Assembly (NCBI GenBank): GCA_031292145.1
Contig: JARLHR010000241.1
Span: 1 to 64,000, forward strand
DNA length: 64,000 nt
Reading direction: 5' to 3'
Source of the DNA: Clostridium sp.
GTDB taxonomy: Bacteria > Bacillota > Clostridia > Clostridiales > Clostridiaceae
Part shown: piece by piece, positions 16,152 through 25,800 of the stretch
How the letters are laid out: each line of letters starts with the position of its first letter
How positions within the stretch are numbered: the stretch's first letter is position 1
Notes under the pieces: model-generated
What the model saw: the letters and a program-made list of their open reading frames with translations, nothing else
What the model was told of the DNA's origin: nothing
Databases searched by the model: none
Made by a program: the position numbers and the translations under genes

Positions 16152-18749
16152 TCATTTCAACTCTCTGTTTTTTCGAACAAACATCATGGTAATAATACAT
16201 ATCAATAGAATAAATATTACTATTGAAAAGTACATTATCATATTGTCTAACGGATTATCATAGTACAAATTTACTATCCCTGCTCCAACATTGTGAGTGA
16301 TTATTCTTGTATAACCTAAATCATCCTCCACTATGTTAAGTCTTTTCTTAGTACCGTCTGAAGCAGTAACTATGGCCTTGTAGTTTTTATTATAGGTAAA
16401 TGAAAGAGTGATATATTCAGTGGGTTCGTTATTAAGATCAAAATTAAGTTCAGCTATCTTACTATCCAAAGTAATACTTTTACCATTATTGGTTTTACAT
16501 AGCGAATCTACTCCATCAATTTCAATAAGAATTGTGTTATTCACAAAATTGACTTCACGAAGAATACTAACTTCTGGAATCTTACAACACAATCGCTTAA
16601 ATGCATTTAAACTTTTTGTTGCATCTTTATCAAATAAATAATACTTTACCGCATTATCCTTTAACTGATAATAAAATTCTCTAATCTGAGGATCATTGTC
16701 AGCAAGGTCTGCCAGTCTGCTAAATGTTTCGTAACCATTTACTGCATTTGTGTACATATTATTAAGGTTAATGTCACTTAATATCAAGTTACTTTGATTA
16801 TAACTCATTTTGGTAAAAGTATTATCATAACCCGCTAAAGTAAATACCCCAACCATAGTGCTCATATTTTTCGTCATTTTATCACAGAAATCCACTGAAG
16901 AACTTTCTATGTATGAATCTTCTGCGAATGATTTATTCCCTTCAGTTATTGCTAAAAACCTATAGTTGTTTCTATCTGCACCAATTTTGTTGATCATCGA
17001 AGATACATTTTTAACATAATCTATCCCATAATTATAAGGATATCTTTCATTATTAAAATATGTATGAAGACCACTATTGATCAAATAACATGAGTTTGAA
17101 ATTCCAATAGCTGAAAGCACGAGTATTAAAATAATAATGCCCCTTCGCTTTTTCCTAATATTATTTAGCGCAAAAGCTGCTGGTATTACCATAAGAGGAA
17201 TAAAAATGAACACACATTTGTAAAGGAATCTAAAGGAATTTATTATAGGAATTTTTGATAAAGCAATTGCAATAATACCTGATTTCCCTATAGAAAAAAG
17301 AGCGAAAAAAATCGAAGCAACTGTACATGCTACTGTAATATAATAATTAAATGCCTCAGCTTTTTTATCTTCATTATAACTATCAAATGAAGGAAACCCA
17401 TTGCCCATGCGTATTTTCTCATTTATAAAATAACACATTGCAATTACAGCAGTAGCAAATGGATAATATATCATTAAGAACCCAATAATCACTTTTTGCC
17501 ACTTCTCTACTTCATTTCTTTTTGAAGTCCCCATGAAAAACAATGCAAAAGCAATGATTAGAACCGCTACAGAAAAAATCAATTTGTTCACAACATCAAT
17601 ATTAAATGTACTCACAAGACAGATTATCAAAAAACACATACTCATATAACAGAAGATTTCAAAAAAAATGTTTTTATTTACATTTACAGATTTTCCACTT
17701 AGTTTAAGCACTCCCTTCTTTATACTATTATAAATAAAACATTGTATTTTCTTAAAATAATCCGAAATAAATATACCCAAAAGTGGCAACAAAGCACCAA
17801 AATAGCCAAAGCCAACTGATAAATAGTCTAATTGATCACGCAAAGCTCCTCCTGATGCAATCATTTGATAACTATCTCCCAAAAGATACAAAGGCATTGC
17901 AAAAAATAGTATCATATTATCCCAAAGTATTGGTATCTTCAAAAAATCGCTTGTTGTTTGTATTATTCCTGAACGATTACTTGATATTAATATAAGAGCT
18001 ACAAGCTGTGGTGCTGAAAGAATAACCCCAACGGCTATATTGGTTAACATTATTATAAGATAACGCCTATTATATATAAAAGCCAAAAAAAGCATAATGA
18101 TTGCATATACCATGTAGTAGTAAAATGTATATTGAATATGTCCTAAAAGCAAGCTGAATGCAAGACAAATACCAGTTGCAAAATAACCAAATTTATTTTT
18201 ATCAAAACTTAAAATAACCAAAAGCAAAAATGGTATAAAAAAATAGTTGTTAAAGGTAAAATAGTAAAATCCATAAAGGATAAAATGCGAAACTGAGCTA
18301 TATGCTAGCACCACAATACATGCATTTATTTTTGAAATATTCAGTCGTCTCAGTAGTAAATACATAACTGCATTCCCCAACATAAACATAATATAAATAT
18401 ATATGCTGATTGATCCTACGTGTGATGAAAAAACAAATCGTCTTAAAACATATGAAATTAGCATGATTGGATTATTTAGCGAATAATATCCTGGATCTAA
18501 AATGTTAAACATTTTATATTGATATAAGTCTATATAAGGAATATACCCTTTTGAGAAAAGATTTTCAAAACTTCTATTAATAATTGGTTCCCATTGAAGT
18601 ATATTATCATCTACCAAAAAAACATTTGGATTTGCAAATGTAATAAGACTTAAAATAGCTATCGAAAAAACTATTATTAACATGACCGTAAAAGCATCTG
18701 AGCAAAAAAAATTTTTCTTAACAAAGCTTTTCTTATTTAATATAATCAA
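16152..18749 (-). CDS. YfhO-like large membrane protein (GT-C type)
   Basis: An 865-residue membrane protein with a dozen or more hydrophobic helices over residues 20-560, an extracellular region (about 580-830) and a final helix (ILLICIITMMFV) with a basic tail. The organisation and the NVFLVDDNILQWEPI start match the YfhO family, which acts in sugar decoration of teichoic acids or related polymers using lipid-linked donors. The likely start is TTG at 18749, nine bases after GGAG. It sits between the GtrA/GT2 pair and the GT39-like gene, so it is a candidate acceptor-side transferase. Confidence 0.82.
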   Translation of the reverse strand: MIILNKKSFVKKNFFCSDAFTVMLIIVFSIAILSLITFANPNVFLVDDNILQWEPIINRSFENLFSKGYIPYIDLYQYKMFNILDPGYYSLNNPIMLISYVLRRFVFSSHVGSISIYIYIMFMLGNAVMYLLLRRLNISKINACIVVLAYSSVSHFILYGFYYFTFNNYFFIPFLLLVILSFDKNKFGYFATGICLAFSLLLGHIQYTFYYYMVYAIIMLFLAFIYNRRYLIIMLTNIAVGVILSAPQLVALILISSNRSGIIQTTSDFLKIPILWDNMILFFAMPLYLLGDSYQMIASGGALRDQLDYLSVGFGYFGALLPLLGIFISDYFKKIQCFIYNSIKKGVLKLSGKSVNVNKNIFFEIFCYMSMCFLIICLVSTFNIDVVNKLIFSVAVLIIAFALFFMGTSKRNEVEKWQKVIIGFLMIYYPFATAVIAMCYFINEKIRMGNGFPSFDSYNEDKKAEAFNYYITVACTVASIFFALFSIGKSGIIAIALSKIPIINSFRFLYKCVFIFIPLMVIPAAFALNNIRKKRRGIIILILVLSAIGISNSCYLINSGLHTYFNNERYPYNYGIDYVKNVSSMINKIGADRNNYRFLAITEGNKSFAEDSYIESSSVDFCDKMTKNMSTMVGVFTLAGYDNTFTKMSYNQSNLILSDINLNNMYTNAVNGYETFSRLADLADNDPQIREFYYQLKDNAVKYYLFDKDATKSLNAFKRLCCKIPEVSILREVNFVNNTILIEIDGVDSLCKTNNGKSITLDSKIAELNFDLNNEPTEYITLSFTYNKNYKAIVTASDGTKKRLNIVEDDLGYTRIITHNVGAGIVNLYYDNPLDNMIMYFSIVIFILLICIITMMFVRKNRELK

Positions 18750-18802
18750 TGCTTATTTCTCCTTTTTTAGTTTTTTACGCAATAAATGCTTATCCTAAGA
18801 CA

Positions 18803-20431
18803 TTAAGGTTCTATTTCTTTTAAATTTGGAAATTGATCCATAATATCTTTTTTAATATAAACCAAATAGTCGTAATCCGTCACTTCAGATTTCCAAATAT
18901 ATGCTCCTTTTGCATCATATACGCAAACATAATCTTTATAACTAAGGGAATTTCCAAATACGACTCGTAAATCAGGTGATCCTATTATAACATCAGGAAA
19001 GCCGATTTTTTTCCACTCTTTAATGTTTTCATCATTATTTGTCACCATATGAGTTACGAAACACTTGTTAGGTATATTATTATTTAAATTATAATATATA
19101 TTTTTATTAAAATACGGTAATGTATCTGTACCACCAATCAAATTTGTATCTACTATCGTTTTTTTAGTTTCATTATTAGTATACTGTTTCCATTGTGCCA
19201 TAATATGATATTTATCTAAATTATTTTCTTTAATAAATTGAGCTAAATTTCTGCCTACTCCATATGGAACATATATCTCATTCACGGATGATATTATTGT
19301 CCAAACCATTGATATGCCAATTATAATTCCGAATAAAACTTTTGGAATACTATTTAATAAACGAATATCTGATTCTTTTCTTGCTAATCTATTTAAAAAT
19401 TTAAAATTAATATCTTCAACTTTTTTATCTTCGTAACAAATCCAAATTACGAATAAAAAAAATGCTGTAATAATACCAACATGATGTGGATTAAAATATA
19501 CGAATGTGGAAAAAATTCCAATAAAACTATATGGTATCAATAATACTAATAATTTATTATTTCTTTTTGTAAATACAATCAATAGAAGACTGATTATACT
19601 GCTTCCAACAATCCCTATAGCAGACTCAATATTCAATGTAAGTTTTGTTGTGAAATAATTGCAAATATCTAAATAAGTAGCATCTCCTGGCAGCACAAAA
19701 AACATGTAAATAAATCTATTTATGTAATCATTATTTTTCACCACATTAGTCATCGCATAAGTATCAGGTTTAGGAATAATACTTATTACTAACATTAAGT
19801 TAAATATTAACAATATTAATAATGCAAAAAAACGTTTATCATAACAAAATTTCTTTATACTATTTGTTGAAAAATCCTTATAAAATATCTCAATTAACCA
19901 TGCTATTGCAATTCCAGCAGAAATTATTATTCCATAGGCACTAGCACTGCAAAGTATCCCTAAAGCTATTATAAATCTAAAAGGCTTAGCCTCTTTTGTT
20001 GTATAAAACATTCCACAAAGAATGAATCCAAGCATTAATACGCAATAAGGTCTGCTTATTACTCCATATTGATAAAAAAAGAAATAGGTAAAAGGTACCG
20101 TTAATCTAACTATTCTTTTAAAAGGTGATTTAAAAATAAATAATCCCATAGCTATAGAACAGAATGTAAGTGATACCATCTTTATGCTAAGTTCATAAGG
20201 GGCTCCCAATTTAGCAAATGGTAAAAGAATTAAATGCCAGATGGGAGGATGTCCTTCATAATGTGGCAGCACAAATAATATTTCTTTTAGAGAAGCATCT
20301 CTGGCGATTAGCCATGCCTGTGCTTCATCAAACCATGGTTCATGAAAATACATAATTATCATCATAAATACCATATAAAGTATTAAAGCTAAAATTTCTG
20401 GTATATATTTATTAATCTTTTTGTTATTCAC
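18803..20431 (-). CDS. GT39-like (GT-C) membrane glycosyltransferase
   Basis: A 542-residue polytopic protein. The first periplasmic-side loop has [17 protein letters not shown] and [13 protein letters not shown], the acidic and His-Pro-Pro motif pattern of GT-C enzymes that use polyprenyl-phosphate sugars. The soluble C-terminal region follows the last helix (about residue 400). I choose the GTG at 20431 because AGGGGG lies ten bases upstream and the hydrophobic N-terminus starts right after. Longer ATG-initiated readings run back through the upstream gene. It overlaps that gene by 8 bp, so the two are translationally coupled. Confidence 0.85.
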   Translation of the reverse strand: MNNKKINKYIPEILALILYMVFMMIIMYFHEPWFDEAQAWLIARDASLKEILFVLPHYEGHPPIWHLILLPFAKLGAPYELSIKMVSLTFCSIAMGLFIFKSPFKRIVRLTVPFTYFFFYQYGVISRPYCVLMLGFILCGMFYTTKEAKPFRFIIALGILCSASAYGIIISAGIAIAWLIEIFYKDFSTNSIKKFCYDKRFFALLILLIFNLMLVISIIPKPDTYAMTNVVKNNDYINRFIYMFFVLPGDATYLDICNYFTTKLTLNIESAIGIVGSSIISLLLIVFTKRNNKLLVLLIPYSFIGIFSTFVYFNPHHVGIITAFFLFVIWICYEDKKVEDINFKFLNRLARKESDIRLLNSIPKVLFGIIIGISMVWTIISSVNEIYVPYGVGRNLAQFIKENNLDKYHIMAQWKQYTNNETKKTIVDTNLIGGTDTLPYFNKNIYYNLNNNIPNKCFVTHMVTNNDENIKEWKKIGFPDVIIGSPDLRVVFGNSLSYKDYVCVYDAKGAYIWKSEVTDYDYLVYIKKDIMDQFPNLKEIEP

Positions 20432-22001
20432 TAACTTGTTCCCCCTGATAATTAGTTTTAGTTTCATGATATTCTTCTTCAGCATTAACATCCCAAATTT
20501 TGTGCTTATCAATTCCATTATTAATATAGGACTTAACTGCTTCTATTGCTGTTAACATTGAGTGATCCATATTGTTGTATCTATGCTGACCATTTCTTCC
20601 TATGCAATATAAATTATCAATGGAATTTAAACATTCTTTTATTAAATCAAAATTTTTATAACTGCCAAAATATGCAGGATAAGCTTTTTTTACTTTTATA
20701 ATTGTGAAATCTAATACATCCTCTTTATTTATTATGTTAATTTTACATATCTCAGCTATAGCAAAGTTAATAAAAGCTTCTTCACTCATATTCCACATTT
20801 CATCATTTTCATTACAAAAATATTCAAGGCCTATCCAGACAGTATTCTCTAAATCATTTACCAAGTATGGTGACCAATTATTAAAAATTTGTAATCTTCC
20901 TATTTTAACATCTCTTTCTTGAATATATATCCAACAATCTGGAACAATATTGAAAGCCGTCTTAATTTCTGTTTTATTTTCTAATTGTAATTTATTTAAA
21001 AGTAATCCTACTGTAATAAAATCTCTATATGGAAGTTCTTCAGCAATATTTGCTATCTCTTTGTTTACCAGTTTTTCAAAGGACTTAATTAAATCCTTAA
21101 TAGGCATTGAAGAAAATACTGTTTTAATATTCTTATACTCTAATATATTTCCATCAATACTTTGAGCTTTTACCCCTACTATTTTATTATCTTTAATGTC
21201 TATAGAATTAACTTTTGAATTGAAAATAATTTCACCACCCATTTTTATTATCTCATTGGCCATTGCTTCCCATAGTTGTCCTGGCCCCTTTTTAGGATAA
21301 TAAAATTCTTCTATTAGTGAGGTTTCACATTCTTTTGAACCTCTAAAAGGCTTAGTTAACACAGATAAAATAACTTTAAATAGTGATAATCCTTTAACCC
21401 TTTGAGCACCCCAGTCTGGTGCAATTTGAGAAGGATGAACTCCCCATAATTTTTCTGTATAATCTTCAAAAAACATTTCATATAATGGTTGTCCAAATCT
21501 ATTAATATAAAAATCTTCTAAAGAAATTTCCTGCCTTTTTATTAAGCATGCTTTAATATAGCCAAAACCTGCTTTAATGGTACGAAGTATTCCCATATTA
21601 TAAAAAGTATCAAAGCTCAATGTAATCGGGTAATTAAAGAAATTTCTGAGATAAAATATCCTTGAAGTTCTTCTTCTTTTTAATAAAACTTTCTCATCTT
21701 CTTCAGGATTAGGGCCATTTTCTTCTAACTCTAATTTTCTATTTAATATAATATCATCTTTAGACGGATACCCTTGAATAGGCATTAATTCTTTCCATAT
21801 ATTCATTACCTGTTCATTTTTAGTGAAAAATCTATGGCCTCCAAGATCCATGCAATTATTATTGTAAACAGCTGTTCTTGAAATACCTCCAATAAATTCT
21901 GATTCTTCAATAATAATTGGTTTAATTTCAGTATTTTTTAATAGCTGGTATGCAGCGGTAAGACCTGCTGGACCTGCTCCTATAATAATAAAATTTTCCA
22001 A
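20424..22001 (-). CDS. FAD-dependent oxidoreductase of the UDP-galactopyranose mutase/amine oxidase type
   Basis: A 525-residue flavoprotein. The N-terminus [20 protein letters not shown] is the dinucleotide-binding fold, followed by GGHRFF, and the C-terminus has [17 protein letters not shown]. Such proteins occur in polysaccharide clusters and resemble UDP-galactopyranose mutase and protoporphyrinogen-oxidase-like (COG1232) enzymes. The actual reaction here is not settled by sequence. I take the TTG at 22001, which follows GGGGGAGGAACG. A longer ATG-initiated reading would use codons lying inside the adjacent 158-bp element and is not credible. Confidence 0.85.
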   Translation of the reverse strand: MENFIIIGAGPAGLTAAYQLLKNTEIKPIIIEESEFIGGISRTAVYNNNCMDLGGHRFFTKNEQVMNIWKELMPIQGYPSKDDIILNRKLELEENGPNPEEDEKVLLKRRRTSRIFYLRNFFNYPITLSFDTFYNMGILRTIKAGFGYIKACLIKRQEISLEDFYINRFGQPLYEMFFEDYTEKLWGVHPSQIAPDWGAQRVKGLSLFKVILSVLTKPFRGSKECETSLIEEFYYPKKGPGQLWEAMANEIIKMGGEIIFNSKVNSIDIKDNKIVGVKAQSIDGNILEYKNIKTVFSSMPIKDLIKSFEKLVNKEIANIAEELPYRDFITVGLLLNKLQLENKTEIKTAFNIVPDCWIYIQERDVKIGRLQIFNNWSPYLVNDLENTVWIGLEYFCNENDEMWNMSEEAFINFAIAEICKINIINKEDVLDFTIIKVKKAYPAYFGSYKNFDLIKECLNSIDNLYCIGRNGQHRYNNMDHSMLTAIEAVKSYINNGIDKHKIWDVNAEEEYHETKTNYQGEQVSE

Positions 22002-22034
22002 ACGTTCTCCTCCCCCAATTCTTACCCTTATTAA

Positions 22035-22192
22035 GGCACACTCAAAAAAATAATAGACCATTATGCTTGCCTATTTCGCGCCATACTGCGTCAGTAAATT
22101 CTACTAATAGACCCACTATGAGCAGAATTTCCTTCCTTGTCTGGCACGAAATATTCAGCTCATCTTTGGTCTATTATTTTCTTTCATGTGCC
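22035..22192. mobile_element. 158-bp MITE-like element, copy 2 (inverted)
   Basis: Same length and end sequences as the copies at 4442 and 47107, but in reverse orientation. Flanked on each side by TAA. It lies between the FAD-protein start (33 bp away) and the GtrA stop, so it separates or reshapes that gene junction. It has no coding capacity. Confidence 0.85.
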
Positions 22193-22203
22193 TAAGTCTG
22201 TCT

Positions 22204-22617
22204 CTATGTAAATATGAATATTTTTCTTGCAGCATAGTTCCATATTAATACTATGATTGCAACTATAATCTTAGTTAATAAATAATTTATATTAAAAAAA
22301 TCAACTCCAGCATACATTCCTGCTTCTGTTAAAAATAACCCCATGACACCTATTATGACAAACAAAAAGAAAGAAAACATGTTCCTTCTTTTCTTTTGCT
22401 CTTTAGCACTTTTAAAAACAAAAGTTAATGAAAAGATATAATTAAAAATTAATCCTGCTAAGAACCCTAAAGCTGTAGAAATATAAATTCCTATATCCCC
22501 CAGTCGCCAGAATACTTTTGTTTTAAAGAAATATAGAGTCAGTATATCTATAAGAAAAGCAGTTCCACCTACAAAAATGTACCTTATAAATTCGTTAAAA
22601 ATCACTTTCTTATTCAT
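22204..22617 (-). CDS. GtrA-family membrane protein (second copy)
   Basis: A 137-residue protein with four hydrophobic helices and the GtrA opening FIRYIFVGGTAFLIDILTLY. The family is proposed to flip lipid-linked sugars. A Lys/Arg-rich cytoplasmic loop (KEQKKRRN) sits between helices 2 and 3. It is the first gene of the glycan cluster, 225 bp after the adhesin gene's 3' end, and is separated from the FAD protein by the inserted 158-bp element. It differs clearly from the GtrA at 15629, so this is not a recent duplication. Confidence 0.87.
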   Translation of the reverse strand: MNKKVIFNEFIRYIFVGGTAFLIDILTLYFFKTKVFWRLGDIGIYISTALGFLAGLIFNYIFSLTFVFKSAKEQKKRRNMFSFFLFVIIGVMGLFLTEAGMYAGVDFFNINYLLTKIIVAIIVLIWNYAARKIFIFT

Positions 22618-22751
22618 CTAAAATAACTCCTATATTTAAATTAGCTATATAATCTATCATAATTAGAATTTGATACAATATCAACAAAAAATGTAAATTA
22701 ATCAACTTTTTAGTTACTGCTTTCTTACTTGCATTTATATAAGTATATTTC

Positions 22752-22817
22752 AAAAAAATAACAGACCAACAAACTTGCCTAGTTTTCACTATACAGTAAT
22801 CTCTGGTCTGTTATTTT
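22752..22817 (-). terminator. Terminator after the adhesin gene, related to the 158-bp element
   Basis: AAAATAACAGACCA and its exact complement TGGTCTGTTATTTT flank a 35-base loop; on the minus strand a T-run follows. The stem matches the ATAATAGACC/GGTCTATTATT arms of the 158-bp family. It lies 25 bp after the adhesin stop, so a repeat remnant seems to serve as the operon terminator. Confidence 0.75.
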
Positions 22818-22842
22818 AACTAGTTATTTCTATTATTTTGCT

Positions 22843-25800
22843 TTAGAATAAATCCGGTTTAGTTCCGATATTTAAAGTAACAGGTACAGGAGTTGTTTTA
22901 TCTGCTGTTGCCGTTACAGTAACTTGGTCACTTCCAACTGGAGTAATAGTATATATTATTAAATATCTTTTACCTTTTTGCATTGTAAGCCCTGTGATAT
23001 TTCCACTATCATCAAGTGTTACTGATGTTGAATTACCAATTGTGTTATCATCTGAAATCTCATATTCTTTAAATGATGTATTATCCACTTGAATTTTTGC
23101 TGTATCATCTACACTCCAGTTTATTTGCGGATTTGATGACTCTGCATCAACTATCATAGCCATTGTTACTGGAATTCCATTGGTAACATTATTACCACTA
23201 CTACCATCTACTATGCCGGTTCCAGTTCCACTGTATATACCATGTTGTAAAATACTACTAGGTGCTATTGTTATATTTACTGTATTTGATACCCCGCTCA
23301 CATTTCCTCCTGAGTCAGTCTGGGTTGCTGTTATTACATGATTTCCATCTGCTAATGCTGTTGCTGGAGTTAAGCTCCAGTTTCCATTACTGTCTACTGT
23401 TGCTGTTCCTATTACTGTTGTTCCATCATACACAGTTACTGTATCTCCTGCCTGACCAGTTCCACTTATTGTTGGTTTATTGTTACTTGTACTTGTTCCA
23501 TCTGTTGGTGATGTTATCACTGGTGCTGATGGCACTATTGTTAAGTTTACTCTATTTGATACTCCACTTGTATTTCCTGCTGCATCTGCTTGTGTTGCTG
23601 TTATTACATGATTTCCATCTGCTAATGCTGTTGCTGGAGTTAAGCTCCAGTTTCCATTACTGTCTACTGTCGCTGTTCCTATGGCTGTTGTTCCATCATA
23701 TACAGTTACTGTATCTCCTGCCTGACCAGTTCCACTTATTGTTGGCTTATTGCTACTTGTACTTGTTCCATCTGTTGGTGATGTTATCACTGGTGCTGAT
23801 AGCACTATTGTTAAGTTTACTGTATTTGATACTCCACTTTCATTTCCTGCTGCATCTGCTTGGGTTGCTGTTATTACATGCTTTCCATCTGCTAATGCTG
23901 TTGCTGGAGTTAAGCTCCAGTTTCCATTACTGTCTACTGTTGCTGTTCCTATTACTGTTGTTCCATCATATACAGTTACTGTATCTCCTGCCTGGCCAGT
24001 TCCACTTATTGTTGGTTTATTGTTACTTGTACTTGTTCCATCTTTTGGTGATGTTATTACTGGTGCTGATACATCCATTGTTATATTTATAGTCGGTGTA
24101 CCTATTATTTTACTTGTAGCTACATTGTAAAAATTTGTATATGATATACTACTACTATTAGTTTTGGTTGTATTATCGGTATTTGTATATAAACCAAAAC
24201 CTAATTGTCCATACTTTCCACTTTCTGATTTAACTTTAAAATTTACTTCAATAGATCCATATTGTTCCCATAGACCTGTTGTACTATTATATGTGAAATT
24301 TATTTGAGGAATAGTTACTGTACATACCTTTCCACTTCCTACTAGTCCTCCGCCATCTACAGCTTGAAAATTTTCTCCTAAATCAATATTTAATTTGGCA
24401 TCATTAATGCTTAATGTAGTAACACCTGTTACTCCCTTTAAGCTTGCATCAACATTTTTCATATCTGCATCTACAGAATTATAATTAGCTTGATCATTAA
24501 ATGTACCTTTATAGTAATTACCATTAATACCAAAATCATTTCCACATAATTTTAGATAGGTATTTTTTATATTTGTATTATCTGAATTACTTATATCTAG
24601 CACAATTATCTTATATCCCTTGCCTATTATACTGTTTATTTGATCATCAGAATATGTTAAATTTCCTGAACTTATTATGATGATTGCTTTTTTAGCACCG
24701 GAAGTTCCGTAATTCGTCAATACATTATCTGCCACTTTTAACGCACTTCCAAATTGTCTTTGTTCATCATTAGAAATATCGTTATAAATATATCCATTTT
24801 GATAAAACTGCCTATACCCATCTTTTGTATTAGCATCATTCAGGTTATACAAAGGTAAAAATTTAGTTTTATCTATACCACTTAAATTTTCATCAGTCTG
24901 TTGCATAAGACAAGTCTTAGGGTCACTATAATTACTTCTAGTACCTACATACACAGAATCATTGTAGCCAACTACTCCTAACTTAATACCAGACAAGCTA
25001 CTATCATTTATAACCTGATTTACAAAACCATTTTGAACTTCTGAAAATCTTTGATTATTTTTCATGTCTTGAGACATATCTACTAAAACTTCAGCCTCAT
25101 CTATCATTCCACTTGATAACGAAAATGGAACTGTATTAATAGCATATTTTACGTTTATCTCATCTGATGATTTTGCAGGATTTGGAGTAACTGATTCTAG
25201 CGATGCGCTTATATTAGGAAGCGACGTATCATTTGTACTTGAAATTACAATATTGTTTATATTTATACTTTGTGTAGTCACATTTCCAGCCGTATCAGTT
25301 GCTGTAAATGTATAAGTTCCATTAGCACTTACTGTATAAGTGGTTGAATTACTTGGAGCCACTGGGTTAAATTGTACTGTTTTACTATCTGGCGTTGTAA
25401 TGCTTGCTACCGCTACATTATCGGTTGCTGCTGCTGCTATTGTTACCGTTCCGTTTGTTGGATCTGTTTTACTTGGAGTTAACGTTAATTTTGGTGCTGT
25501 TTTATCTATTGTTATATTTACTGTATTTGATTGTGAACTTACATTTCCTGCTGCATCTGTTGCTGTTGCTGCTATTGCATGAATTCCATCTGCTAAGCCT
25601 GTTGATGGTGTAAGTATCCAATTTCCATTTACGTCTGCTGTTACAGTTCCTATAAGCGTTGTCCCATCATATACTTTTACTGTTGAATTTGCTTCTGCTG
25701 TTCCCTTTATTGTTGGTGTATTGTTATTTGTTACTATATCCTTTGATGGTGTTGTTATTACTGGTGCTGCTGGTTTTGTAGTATCTATTGTTATATTTAC

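Noticed and set aside
22035-22061. N-terminal extension of the FAD oxidoreductase starting MVYYFF
   Set aside because: Those codons lie inside the 158-bp element; a TTG at 22001 with a strong ribosome site gives the expected N-terminus.
23262-24092. Long Leu-rich plus-strand ORF opposite the adhesin repeats
   Set aside because: It mirrors the repetitive Thr/Ser/Asn coding sequence on the other strand, has low complexity and no ribosome site.
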